Source: Ectobius pallidus
Lineage: Eukaryota > Arthropoda > Insecta > Blattodea > Ectobiidae
Assembly: GCA_964059195.1 (NCBI GenBank)
Contig: CAXKWD010000003.1
Span: 15,110,606-15,174,605, forward strand
DNA length: 64,000 nt
Reading direction: 5' to 3'
Shown here: positions 45,068-55,854 of the stretch, in pieces
Layout of the letters: the number at the start of each line of letters is the position of its first letter
Numbering within the stretch: the stretch's first letter is position 1
Program-made: the position numbers and the translations under genes
The notes under the pieces: generated by a model
The model's database searches: none
Seen by the model: only the letters and a program-made list of their open reading frames with translations
What the model was told of the DNA's origin: nothing

Positions 45068-45750
45068 CCATGTTTCATAGAACTTGCTAATAATATTAAT
45101 TTAAAATGTTAGAACTCATAGTATTATTTATTAGTTAACGAAATCTTGTTTCATAGAACTTGCTAATAATATTAATAACATGTTAGAACTCATAATATTA
45201 TTTATTAGTTAACAAAATTTTGTTTCATAGAGATATGAACACTACTCATAAAATCTCTTCACTAATATTATTAGTATATTAGTCAGCTGATTGATTTGGA
45301 GGTTATGTCTGGAAAGTTGTTTGTGTTTTTTCCCTTCTTAGTCTTTTTTTTTCGGTATACTACAAAGCAGCATGACCAACACGTACCTTTATAAATGTAA
45401 TAATATTATTTATTACTTATCAAAATCTTGTATCAAAATCTTTATTAGCAAGAACTTGCTAATAAAATTAGTTAATAATGTCACAACTTATAATATAATT
45501 TATTAGTGAACAAAATCTTGTTGATAGAACTTGCTATTAATACTGGTGACTAATATTAGAACTCATAATATTATTTATTAGTTAACGAAATCTTATTTCA
45601 TAGAACTTGCTAATAAACTCATAATAGACTAGTATTTATTAGTTAACATTATCTTGTTTCATAGAGATATGAACACTACTCATAAAATCTCTTAACTAAT
45701 ATTATTAATTCATTAGTCAATTGATTGATCTGAAGGTTATGTCTGGATTG
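45068..45750. repeat. Diverged tandem array, ~75-bp unit
   Basis: TTTCATAGAACTTGCTAATA starts recur at about 45072 and 45148, with variant units at 45222, near 45525 and near 45597. A unit also contains TTAGAACTCATAATATTATT and TTATTAGTTAAC. A larger block, TTTCATAGAGATATGAACAC through GGTTATGTCTGGA, occurs at 45222-45318 and 45655-45750, indicating a higher-order duplication. Confidence 0.8.
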
Positions 45751-45757
45751 TTGTCAA

Positions 45758-45935
45758 CCAAATTAATTTTTCTCATACGGTATCGAAGCACTTCCTATCC
45801 GATAGCGTAAATGCATTGAACTGGGAGGGGACTATGTAGAAAATAACGTAGGCCTACAAGCAAACATTCTTCCTGCAGTAAAATAGTGGGAAAAAAATTA
45901 ATTGCGGTTTTCATTTAATTCTCCCTCGTAGTAAG
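45758..45935 (+). repeat. Solo 3' end of a mariner element
   Basis: Nearly identical in order to 47150-47326, which follows the mariner C-terminal codons. Contains TCATACGGTATCGAAGCAC and GGGAGGGGACTATGTAGAAA, the decayed end of the transposase reading -GDYVEK, and closes with a terminal TTTTCATTTAATTCTCCCTC. Confidence 0.72.
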
Positions 45936-46595
45936 TTATGTTATGACATCCAGTTTAAAAAGTCTCATTTCACAACAACATTTCTGTGTTAATTACAGGC
46001 CTATTGATATGGGTCTACATATTTAAGTGTATTATTATGTGGTAGTATTTGCTACATTATGTTTGGTAATCGTAGAACTTCCTTCACTTAAACAATAAAT
46101 TAGCTACAAAAATATAATACTAAATATCTCTCGAACGAAATTCTCCGAAATAATGTGTAAATCGACCAGTCGTTATCATATTGCCAAAGCAATACTAAAA
46201 TCCATCCATATGTTGCAGGTTTTATATACTAGCTTAGTAGCTACATACGACTAATTCATAGATTTGTACGACGTACGACGCAACCATGAGTCGTTCGCCT
46301 ATTTGTACGACTATTTTAACATAGCGTTTTATATTTTTTTAATCAATCTACTTACGAATTTTAAATTTTGATGTATATCCAGCTCTCAGTTTTCTCATGG
46401 TTTTTCTTGTAAGGATGTTGCTAACAATAACAACACTCTGGCAACTAGGCCTACTGTTTATTTAACTTTATTGCATTTTATCAAATTTAGCACATCGAAA
46501 GACAATGAAACACGCCTAATCATTTACAAATAAGATGATTTATCAACAATTACATGATATAATATGTAAGGTGTATAATTAGGCCTACCGATTAT
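45936..46595. other. No gene seen
   Basis: AT-rich with several CGACTA words near 46260-46320. No element recognised. Confidence 0.4.
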
Positions 46596-46651
<56 letters not shown>

Positions 46652-46665
46652 TTTTTTTTTTTTTT
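46596..46665. repeat. (ATT)n microsatellite followed by T-run
   Basis: About 18 ATT units then roughly 15 T. Confidence 0.95.
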
Positions 46666-46831
46666 AACGCAATAAGTTCATTACACTGAAAAATTACAAA
46701 GTATACGACAGTTTTAACTAGCATACGACTATTTTCGAATATTGGCACGACTGTTCTACGTTTCTGATCTGGCATCCCTGATCTGTTGTTACTTTTCCGA
46801 GTATTAATACTAAGGACGCTGTAGTCACTCG

Positions 46832-47326
46832 TGCACCGCCGATTGGACGTCTTCATCACACTTGAATTTCTGCCCTCCAAGGTGATCCTTTAATAAACAA
46901 AAGATGTGGAAATCCGATAGTGCCAAAGCGAGGGAGATTGCTGAGTGCAGGTGTTTTACTTCAACATGATTACGCCCGTCCTCATGCTCCTCGTGCAACA
47001 ATGAAAACCGTCGACGACATCCGCCATAATCGCCAGATTTGGGACCATCAGATTTCCACATCTTTGGTTCATTAAAGGATCTCCTTGGAGGGCAGAAGTC
47101 CAAATCTGATGAAGACGTCCAATCGGCGGTGCAGGAGTGGCTACAGCATCAACCAAAATAATTTTTCTCATACGGTATCGAAGCACTTCCTATCCGAATG
47201 GCTTAATTGCATTGAACTGGGAGGGGACTATGTAGAAAATAATGTATAAGCAAACATTCTTTCTGCAGTAAAATAGTGGGAAAAAATTAATGCAGTTTTC
47301 ATTTGATTCTCCCTTGTATTATGGTC
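46832..47326 (+). mobile_element. Fold-back mariner remnant, second family
   Basis: Plus strand 46965-47150 encodes QHDYARPHAPRAT (the second catalytic Asp region of mariner, usually HDNARPH) and, in another frame, SPDLGPSDFHIFGSL and FKSDEDVQ-like residues around the third Asp; a stop follows PP. The region 46832-46925 is the inverse of 47036-47132, so the third-Asp segment is present twice in opposite orientation. The 3' end runs to about 47326. A minus-strand frame (46825-47103) reads the mirrored copy: LALSDFHIFCLLKDHLGG. Confidence 0.78.
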
Positions 47327-48085
47327 GAACAAAAGCTTCATTTCACACCCTACATTTCAACAAGGGAGTAGAAAAAGTTACGCATAATTTTTTTGAATCA
47401 CATAAGACTGAGCTTCTTCCTGTTTTCTTCCTAAAATATCACATTATTTAAAACGAATGTAAATATTTTAGTACTGAGCTCCATTTAAATGTCAAAGATA
47501 CTTCCTGGAAAATAAACTGTCACTTTTAATTCTGTTTACTTCTGATTTTAGTATTCTAGAAGGAGCATGGGTGTAATTTCATCAGAGCGTTGCGCCGTAA
47601 GAAAATATTCAAATAACGGGGAATAAGGAAAAGAGAAGAGGTAAGGACGAGATATTATAAGGGAGTTACAACAAAATCAATAGTTGAATGTGAATATTAT
47701 GGTAAACTTCCTTATTTTTCTCCTTCTACACGAAGGGAAAAAAACTACCGAACCGTTTCAAAAGTTCGTTCTTTTTAGAGTCAGTAAACAATTTTTTAAT
47801 ATAAGTGCCTGAAAGCTGTCTACATATTTGATCGGGAAGTTTTTTTTTTTCTTCGCTGCCTTATGATGACCATATTTCTTTTCCACGTCACACTGCTGAC
47901 ATGCCTGAATGACTGCTTTCGCTGCTTCGTACTGGCAAGAGAACGCGCGTAAAACGGGATCGCTGTTCATGGAGCTTAAAAGGAAGTTTCCGGCACATTA
48001 AATTCACCTGCTGCAGCAACGAGGAGAATGTACACTCATAACAAAAAGAAAGGCATTCGCTTCCAAAAAACAAAAGGCTTATGGA
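47327..48085. other. No recognised gene
   Basis: No motif or repeat recognised; short frames near 47758-48073 on the minus strand are unsupported. Confidence 0.4.
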
Positions 48086-48089
48086 AGAA

Positions 48090-48302
48090 AGTTAATGGCA
48101 GAGAATGCAGAGGCGGCTGGTTAGAATCCTTAATATATTTAGCACTGAATCTCAAGCGAGATAAGGAAAATATACAGTAGAAACAAAAAAGATATTTGGC
48201 TGTAGTAAAGTAAGCAGACGCAGAAGGCAAAGAATGCAGTGGCGGCTGGTTAGAATCCTTAATATATTTAGCACTGAATCTCAAGCGAGATAAGGAAAAT
48301 AT
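48090..48302. repeat. Tandem duplication, 135-bp period
   Basis: GGCTGGTTAGAATCCTTAAT through CAAGCGAGATAAGGAAAATA occurs at 48091-48172 and again at 48226-48302 with only a few differences. The translated repeat shows as duplicated FSAKYIKDSNQPPLHSLP on the minus strand, which is incidental. Confidence 0.9.
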
Positions 48303-48420
48303 TAATACTAATAATAGGTTTATTTCATCTTCATTACATTCAGGGACTTTGATTACATTTCTGCTTCACCATTCATTCCCTTGAATTACTAAATAAATTT
48401 AAAAAATCAGGTAAACTGAT

Positions 48421-49291
48421 ATAACAAAGTGCCAGAATGGTTTATTTAATCACTGACAATTATTGCAATTATGATAGGCCCATGCCCATGTAATAGATCT
48501 CAGAGTTAAACTCCAGATCGATTCATTAAGCAGGTCTTACGGAAGAACTGAGGTCTAAAGTTTGATTCTTTACCTTAATTCATATTGGTATATACTGATA
48601 TAATAAATTCTTAAAATAAGTCAACATTTTACAAAATGCTTTGACAATAATATTAATGATGCAATAGGCCTACGATTCGCTGACATGTTTGTTTCAAGTT
48701 TAAAGCAGCCCTTTAGGTTATGAATTAATAAAACGTCAATCTGAAATTTATCTGTGAGGAATTTCATTAGGTATATTGCTACACAGGAAAGAATAAGAAA
48801 AATACTCACATTAAAATATAATGTAGACATCGGTAGTCTTACATATCTACAGAATACACAATATAATATCAATATTCAATGGCTAGATGTGTTTTAAATC
48901 TTTTATTTACATTGTTATTTACACTACCATCGTTATGAAGAAATGAATCAATCAAGACGGGCTAACAATATCAATAAACGATTGGCAATTTGTTACGATA
49001 TGTTTAATACCTATATTGTGGGCCTTGCAATAATACTGAAGCGTCTTATATCCATTACAAAATTAATATTGATATACTCGTTAATTCAATAGGTTTGTAC
49101 CCATGGACGTCATAAATGCGTATACCAAGTTTCATGAAAATCCGATAAAGCGTATGAGTTATCGCGCCTTTCTAATATATTACCATAAAAATAGGAATTA
49201 AATTGGGCATTACTCCGGTACCGGTCAACCGATTTGGTCCAATATCAATAGGTTTCTTCCCATGGAAGTTATAAATGCCTATTTATGTTTG
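48421..49291 (-). repeat. Interspersed repeat family F, copy 2
   Basis: Right part (49060-49291) carries ACGTCATAAATGCGTATACC and GGTACCGGTCAACCGATTTG; left part (48421-48560) carries the opposite end (CATTAAGCAGGTCTTACGGA). The middle differs from other copies and may hold an insertion. Confidence 0.65.
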
Positions 49292-49942
49292 TTTTTCACA
49301 ATTATATTTGTAATGTATCCTATTGCATACGGCTTATATTTTGTATTTGTAAAAAAATGGAAAATAATTTTTCAACAACAAAAATCATACAAAATTATTG
49401 AATTTTTGTACCTGAAAGCTATTTTCTTCTTCACAGTCTGAAATAATTCTACCTACATAAGAAATTTAGTTTCGCCAAATAAAGTAAGCAAAAACTTCTC
49501 CCCTTATTTTGCAATTTACTTCATCATACATAAACCTTAGAGTCGGAATATTACGAAATTTAATTTATTTTAGAGCAATTAATTTAAAGAGAAACGCTGA
49601 TAAAATGAATGGTTTCCTGAGTGAATTAGCTATAGCGAATTCTGAAAATGGAACAAAAGATAAGAAGAGAAAATACACAGGATACAGACGTAGCAGACTA
49701 TTTTTCCTGAGATTGTGAAGAAGCCTTCATTAAGCATGCGAAACTTCATTACTGGGGCAAAAACACATTTAATTAACTCTGCATTGAAGCGCTTAAGTCC
49801 AGCTATCTCCTCTTCTTACAAATCCGGGGAACAAGTGAACCATTAAGCAGGAGTCAAAAGTCACTCCACTTCTCTTAAGAAACAAATTCGCTCTACATTT
49901 CTACAATAATCAAATTTAGGTGGCCTTGGATTTCAATTTTGT
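49292..49942. other. No gene seen
   Basis: AT-rich sequence; the 69-codon frame 49509-49718 has no recognised domain. Confidence 0.4.
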
Positions 49943-50060
49943 TTTTATTTCAGCTGTGTTTATAATCCATTTAGCTGCGAAGACATATAAGGAATTCAGG
50001 ATCTGTGTCTATACAGTAGGCCATGGAACTATTGCTTGTCAATTGTTTCTATTATTAGTT
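49943..50060 (-). repeat. SINE S2, partial copy 3
   Basis: Retains only the tail-proximal body: ATTTCAGCTGTGTTTATAAT and GGCCATGGAACTATTGCTTG. It runs through the site where the Harbinger-type MITE sits in copy 2. Confidence 0.68.
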
Positions 50061-50392
50061 ATGTCCACCGCCGTTTCGAGAATTACACTGCCTGTCCTAT
50101 GCTTTGTTTTAACATGGAGTTCAGCGTATTGCTCAATTGCCTAATTTCTCCAGTAGAGGCGACACCGTCCGTACCTAGATTGCTTCGCTAATAACATTGT
50201 TGATATAAGGTTTGTTCCCAAAGCAAATCCAAGACTGCTTCAGAAACGATTTACGGTAATGTGTAAGGTATTGCCACATTGTGGTAGGTGCTGCCATCTG
50301 TACCGTCGCCGCGTACGTAAAACTAGCCTCATAGGACACGAGTGTACACGAGTATACACGAGTAATACAGTATAGAAGGCAATGGTTATGTC
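50061..50392. other. No gene seen
   Basis: Contains a short GTGTACACGAGTATACACGA repeat near 50341. Nothing else recognised. Confidence 0.4.
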
Positions 50393-51166
50393 CAGGGCCC
50401 GGATTCTGATGACCTAAAATTGTTTGAAAAATGACCTATAAAATGAAACTAAATTTTAAAGAAAATGGCTTAATAATTATAAAAAAAATGACCTAAAAAC
50501 TGGTATTTTATTTATAAAAAAATATTATTGTACACATAAAGTTATAGACTAGTTTGTACATAATTGTAAGAACTGTAAATAGCTGTATTTGTGAATGTTC
50601 GTTTCTCACGGAAAAATTATACTGGCACTAAGGAACTGGTGAGTCAAAATTCGGCACATCCTTTTGTGGTCTGCCGGATTATATTGTTGTTTATTGACGG
50701 TAAACAGTAGTTTCCACTCTCAAATCCAAGCAGGTGGCAGACTCTGGTGCCAAGTCAATCTAATCACAATAGTAATATAATACAAAATTTTGGCGTTTCT
50801 TTGATGCTCATTTCCGACTGAGACATGTCAACACTTAACGCCGAATGTTTCCTCCTTGCATTAAACAAACAACACTTCAAAGATAGCACCTCTAGCGACG
50901 GAAAAAAAAAGTTAATACACTCAATGTAAATACATGAAAATGACTAAATAAGGAAGCAAATGACACTAAAATGACAAAATGACCTAAAATTGAAATAAAT
51001 GCCCTAAAAATATAAAATTTCATAAAACGACATAAAAAAAATACATAATAAAATGCATTTCTATAATCTAGAGGTCATGATTAGGATTTATCTACAAGTT
51101 GGCAATGTCTATGCAGCATCAATAGAAAGATGACATGTCATTAGAACAATAACAGTGGAAGCCCTG
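50393..51166 (-). mobile_element. Nonautonomous hAT (CAGGGCCCGG family), copy
   Basis: Left end CAGGGCCCGGATTCTGATGA; right end decayed to GTGGAAGCCCTG. Collinear with 34293-35045 in inverse orientation, including CACATCCTTTTGTGGTCTGC and GTTAATACACTCAATGTAAA. No matching 8-mers remain at the flanks. Confidence 0.84.
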
Positions 51167-51293
51167 TCACAAAAATCACTAATTAGTGTGCCTCACAGTA
51201 CTGCATATGACATAACTTGTCTGACAGTGAGGCAGACCATTAAGGCCAATCAGTCATAGGAGAGAGGTTTCATCTGGCGGTGTGAAGTGAACT

Positions 51294-51385
51294 CTGGCTT
51301 AGCTCAGTTGGTAGAACATTGGCATGGATAGCTAAAGGTCCTGGGTTCAAATCCCAGTGTCAGAGGAATTTTTCTCCTATAATAT
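51294..51385 (+). tRNA. tRNA-like sequence (GGA at anticodon position), SINE-like
   Basis: Folds as a class I tRNA: acceptor TCTGGCT/TGTCAGA (6 of 7 pairs), D arm GCTC/GAAC, anticodon stem TTGGC/GCTAA with loop ATGGATA, perfect T stem CTGGG/CCCAG, TTCAAAT loop. The anticodon would be GGA (Ser), but there is no long variable arm as true tRNA-Ser has. A second, diverged copy at 56545-56640 also has GGA and shares the downstream AGGAATTTTTCTCCT. A repeated tail means a tRNA-related retroposon or pseudogene family is more likely than a functional gene. Confidence 0.6.
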
Positions 51386-51784
51386 TCTCTTAATATTCCT
51401 TAGTTTTCAACTCTTCTTTTTCTGAATTTATTCCATTCTTATGTAGGCTATAATAGAGTCGATATTAATAAATGTCTAAACCCATGAAGTAAACGAATAG
51501 GGAGGGGGGTGAACTTTGAAGACATCAATCAGATTTTTCTGTTCCATCAAAACAACTCAAGCTTCTAACAAGGGACAATGAGAAGACGTCCCTATGAAAG
51601 CGATCCTTTTGATACAGAATACAGCTAAGGCTACACTCATTAAAACTGAATTTGATTTTGTTTGAATTATAAAAAGATGCCTGTATTTGCTGAGAGCTCG
51701 GAGGTGGGTTGTGCAGGCCTCCGGATTTCAATTTCCGGCTATGTTTCACGATGCCTCTCGGGGGTGGTGGCATCCGGAATAGGG
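51386..51784. other. No gene seen
   Basis: Overlapping frames at 51525-51833 and 51662-51925 are on opposite strands and show no motif. Confidence 0.4.
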
Positions 51785-52108
51785 GTTGAAAGAGGGTTGG
51801 GGTTGCAAACGAATCATCTACTGGATAAGACACAAATGAATCATCTATCCATTACGTTAACAAAATGTAATCAGCTTGTGACATCTGCCCTAAAAGCATT
51901 CGATGCAGCATCGAGTCCAACTTGATGACGTTCATTGTAAATGTGATTATTGTAATGTTTCCCTTCTCTTACAATATTGCGAGTTATGTCTCCATACTTA
52001 ATGTGATGTGATATGGTCGGACTATGTGAGATCAGAACGTAATAGCAGGATGCTGTAGGCCTAACTAGGATATCGGTGTAGTAATTAGTTGATAATAAAT
52101 TTAAAATT
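51785..52108 (+). repeat. Interspersed repeat family E, copy 1
   Basis: Shares CATCTGCCCTAAAAGCATTC, CCAACTTGATGACGTTCATT and TTCCCTTCTCTTACAATATT with 54040-54430 and 58870-59975. Ends at AATTAGTTGATAATAAATTT, which is duplicated beyond the SINE at 52546. The family's other side contains CTCTTCGCTCTCGCAGCC in other copies, missing here. Class unknown. Confidence 0.72.
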
Positions 52109-52147
52109 CTTCTCTCTTTCTTTACCTTAGTTTTGCTTCTCCCTTTT

Positions 52148-52230
<83 letters not shown>

Positions 52231-52545
52231 TATCCTATGCCCCCATGTTGGGGCGAAGGGACTCCAAATGGAGGTTTCTGTTTACCCATGTGAATTTTGT
52301 TACGCTTATTTTCCTAGAGAGGGCAGAGGGACAAATGGTAAGCCCATCGCCCCTTAACCCCCTCTGGAAACTAAGGTATTGCGTGGACGTGAAAGGGCCG
52401 AGAAATGTTGTCCAGAGGCTCTAATTTAGGCTTGGAGTTCTTTTACGTGCCCTAAATCTACGACATGACCCCCAAGCTTAAAAGTCCCTCCCGGAGGACT
52501 CCGTGCCCAGAAATTTTAAGTCCTGAAAAATCCGGGGTTTGACGC
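52109..52545 (-). mobile_element. SINE S1, 5'-truncated copy in repeat E
   Basis: Inverse of 8815-9125: GGACTCCGTGCCCAG, GAGTTCTTTTACGTGCCCTA, CCAGAGGCTCTAATTTAGGC. The tRNA-like head is missing; the tail is an (AT)n(AG)n run on the minus strand. About 24 identical bases beginning AATTAGTTGATAATAAATTT lie on both sides, a probable (long) target-site duplication. Confidence 0.8.
52149..52228. repeat. (CT)n-(AT)n microsatellite
   Basis: Compound tract corresponding to the tail of the SINE copy. Confidence 0.95.
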
Positions 52546-52569
52546 AATTAGTTGATAATAAATTTAAAA

Positions 52570-53169
52570 GTCTCCTTTCTTCCTTCTTCTAGGGACATCT
52601 AAACGACCTATGCCTTAAAGGGCTTCTACCTGTCGGGAGAGGGATTATCTATGGATCACATACATCCTTTTTTGACCAGAGAAGGACACGGAGGGTCTCC
52701 CCGGATAAGTGATCAGCCTAATGCCGGGGCAACCTTCGAAACAACACGAACACACAGAGACATTCGAACACACATATTCACTCTTAAGAAAGCGAGGGTG
52801 GGGTGAAGGTTATAGGCCTAATGATATCTGGGGACCACAAGGGCCTAAAGCTACCCGACATTTGTCTTACAGGTGAGAAAAAAAACCCGAAAGAAAACCC
52901 ACCTAGGTAACTCGTCCCAGCTAGGATTTGAAACCGGGCCCGCTGCGTGAAAGGAGCTATATGATGGATTGTATGTAATTTTGGCAGGACATCCCCTTAG
53001 GGATAGACGCCCAGGACATGAGCAAGGATATCATGCTCTCTGTGGCAACGCCGGCAGAGGTTGTTGTCTTTGGATCTAACCGGTAGGGAACACAAAGAAA
53101 GTATTGTAAACTATTACATACTAACTTATTATATAATATAGGCGTATTACAAAAATGTAATTAGTAAAA
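52570..53169. other. No recognised gene
   Basis: GC-richer near 52650-53080. Phrases such as GCTAGGATTTGAAACCGGGC (52921-52940) resemble a tRNA T-arm/B-box in inverse, suggesting a further SINE fragment, but the rest was not resolved. Confidence 0.4.
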
Positions 53170-53290
53170 ACCTTGAAAATTTTACACTATAATATAACTT
53201 AACTATGTTAAATGCGCTGTTAACTGCGATTTGAATGCTGTTGTTAACAGACAATCATTAATGTGAGATGGGAAATCTACTCTTACACAA
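53170..53290 (+). repeat. Repeat family E, 5' fragment
   Basis: GTTAACTGCGATTTGAATGC and AATGTGAGATGGGAAATCTA parallel 58885-58950. The rest of this copy probably resumes at 54040, separated by Helitron-derived sequence. Confidence 0.55.
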
Positions 53291-53529
53291 TTCAACGGCC
53301 CTAAATAGCATGCTCACTCGCTCCCTCACTTCGTGAGACATCGGGTATACTCGGCGATGTTCGTCTCTCGCAGTCTAAACTTTCACGAAGAGTACAAAAT
53401 TAGTAAAGCCGTTTCTTTATTATATAATGCCTAAGTGAAATGAACACAGTGAACAAATATTCTAATTTTATTTTTACTTACAATTTTCATAGCTCTGAAC
53501 CACAAACACTTTCAATAAAATGCCAGAGT

Positions 53530-53583
53530 AAATTTCTTAAAAATCCTGGAGTCAATTAATAATGGCGGGCGAAACCGCGGGAA
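53530..53583 (+). repeat. Isolated Helitron-B-like 3' terminus
   Basis: GGCGGGCGAAACCGCGGGAA then CAGCTAC resembles the family-B hairpin and a mutated CTAG. The body upstream is not family B. Confidence 0.5.
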
Positions 53584-53779
53584 TCAGCTACAATATATAT
53601 TGACAGTTTAACCCTGGAAGTATCGCGGACAATAAAAACCCAAACAAACCACTCCTTCCCTTGAAAAATTATATAATTTCTGAAAATTACACTGAATTTA
53701 TCAAATCAAATTCACATCATATTCATCTATCAACAAACAGTTAAGAAACGATACGTATTATCACTGTTCACAGTTAGCT

Positions 53780-54004
53780 TTGGATCTGCAAAATCGAATC
53801 TGAGATCGTTTTCCCAGACGGCGCTTTCTAATCGTGGAATGTACTCTAAAGCCGGAATTTTAGCTGTTTCATTAATTATTAATGGTTTAGTTTCGAATGA
53901 TTCGCGTGAAAGTGTTAATAAAAATAATGCTTTAATAATGATCATACTTTTAATTACAAATTATTCAATTAATTATCGTGGGCGAAGCCGCGGGCCCCTG
54001 CTAG
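53780..54004 (+). mobile_element. Helitron family B, 3' half
   Basis: Carries GAATCTGAGATCGTTTTCCC, GGCGCTTTCTAATCGTGGAA and the hairpin GGGCGAAGCCGCGGGC, ending CTAG at 54001-54004 followed by T. The 5' half is missing; upstream sequence is unrelated. Confidence 0.75.
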
Positions 54005-54039
54005 TAATTTACAAATTGTAAGAAAATTAATAACAATAA

Positions 54040-54430
54040 TAATAAAGGACAGTGTATAAGAAAAGAAATGGCAATACCGAATCAAATTCTAGAATGCGCT
54101 CCGGAGCAGAATAAGCTCTTCGCTCTCGCAGCCACAATTGGACATCACTGGTCTACGGTTATAAGACACGCTAATGAAATAATTAGCCTGTGACATCTGC
54201 CCTAAAAGCATTCGCTGCAGCAGCGAGTCTAACTTGATGACGTTCATAGCAAACGTGATTATTGTAATGTCTCTCTTCTCTTACCGCAATGAGTTACGTT
54301 TCACAATGCATTATGTGAGCTGAAGAACTCAGACAGTATGTGATCTAATAGCAAATAAAACAAAAGGTCGCTCTAGTTAGATTCTCAGCATGTGTTGACC
54401 CAATTAGTTGATAATCCTGCGGTCTGGTAA
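54040..54430 (+). repeat. Interspersed repeat family E, copy 2
   Basis: Contains GAATAAGCTCTTCGCTCTCG-like sequence (54105-54125), CATCACTGGTCTACGG, CATCTGCCCTAAAAGCATTC and ACCCAATTAGTTGATAATCC, in the order of copy 58870-59975. Confidence 0.72.
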
Positions 54431-54631
54431 TATTGACTCCAGCTGGTAGCGAAACCACGTAGGCCTATCTTATACTGTACTGTACGTAGAGTTACAAGTA
54501 TTTAAATATTTGCGTAGTTTTATTGACCATCTATGAACGAGTTCTATATTTATATTTTGATTTTCTCTACCAGATACCGGCTCATAGAAGGGGTCATTCC
54601 AAAAAAGAAGTGTGCGTGGAACGCCACGCGA

Positions 54632-55125
54632 CAGAAGTGAAACTTGTTTTAATTTTTTGATTTTTTCAATTTTGGATAATTGGATTTTTCAATTTTGGAT
54701 TGTTGGACTTTTTTAATTTTTAATTTTTGATTTTTTAATTTTTGATCTTTTAATTTTTTAATTTAGGAAGTCTGGATTTTTAGGCTAACTGTGGATTTTT
54801 TCAATTTTGGACATTTAATTTTTAATTTTTTGGATCTTTTAATTTTTAATTTTCGATTTTTTAATTTTGTAATTCTAGATTTTTAAATTTTGGATTTTTA
54901 AATTTTAGATTTTTTAAGTTAAATTTTTATTTTTTTATTTTGAAATTTTTTAAATTTTGGATTTTTGGATGTTTTCAATTTTGGATAAGTTAATTGAGTT
55001 GGTTGTTTTCTGTGCAGTCCGTTCCGTCACAGCCCCACTAATTTCGTGACGATTTTGTTCGTAACGCAAGTTTGGGTTAGTTCTCGATTCACTCCTAACG
55101 CGGCTAAACAAGTTTCACTTCAAAA
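54632..55125 (-). repeat. Repeat family G, copy 2 (probable MITE) with T-rich minisatellite
   Basis: AGAAGTGAAACTTGTTTTAA on the left and AAACAAGTTTCACTTC on the right are inverted repeats. The interior is about 320 bases of degenerate TTTTTAATTTTTGATTT units, then CCGTTCCGTCACAGCCCCAC and CGTAACGCAAGTTTG, matching copy 1 inverted. Just outside the left end a hairpin GCGTGG-AACG-CCACGC occurs. Confidence 0.78.
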
Positions 55126-55334
55126 ATTGCCGTTTTGCCTCTTCGACGGATTCCAGATTGACAATTCAACTTCGGTTTTTTTTTTCTTTTTCTGAACGAC
55201 TGGTTTTCCATGCATCATACCACTATTGTAGTTTACGAAACCGCGTAGGAATCATGTGTTTTCTCGCTTTGTGATCGTATATGAGGTTTTGAAGTTGGTA
55301 CGATGTATTGAATTTGTAATGAATGAACACTGTG

Positions 55335-55798
55335 TGATAAACATCTCCGCCTCTCTGTCATTCACTGTAATTTCTTTAGGTGTAGGAAATGATGGAAATC
55401 ATTGGGAATGAAGTCCGGACTGTAGGGTGGAGGTTTAAATACTTCCTCGCAAGACTCCTGCAGAAGTTCGGCTGGGAGATGTTTAAATATGCACCCTACA
55501 GCCCTGACCTCACTCCCAGTGATTTCCATCTTTTCCAATACCTCACGAAATGACAAAGGATGACAGAGATGCGAAGGTGGTTGTCACACAACGGTTCAAA
55601 TCCCTGGCGGCAGACTTCAACGACACAGGTGTTGAAAAGTTGGTTCCACGGTATGACAGCTACGTCAATTCCGGTGGCGAATATGTTGAAAAATAGCTGA
55701 AAACTAGCTGTATCTGTCGCAATAAATATTTCCTTGAAATTGTGTTTTGTTTCTGTAAACAGTCCCAGGGAAACTTACTTTATGGACGCGCCTCGTAT
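55335..55798. mobile_element. Fold-back mariner derivative, copy 2
   Basis: As at 6253-6925: right arm carries CACTCCCAGTGATTTCCATC, AAAAGTTGGTTCCACGGTAT and ends CTTACTTTATGGACGCGCC; left arm (55335-55440) is its inverse, so a minus-strand frame reads PPYSPDFIPNDFHHFLHL. The left arm is shorter, lacking its outer part. Confidence 0.78.
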
Positions 55799-55854
55799 CT
55801 GCCAAGTAGGCCTAGGGAACTTAGGTCTTGTGTTGTTATTATTATTGACTAGCT

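Noticed and set aside
45068..45750. CRISPR array
   Set aside because: Units are contiguous diverged tandem repeats without unique spacers, in eukaryotic DNA.
51294..51385. Functional tRNA-Ser gene
   Set aside because: Lacks the long variable arm of tRNA-Ser and shares a tail with a decayed second copy, so a retroposon or pseudogene is more likely.
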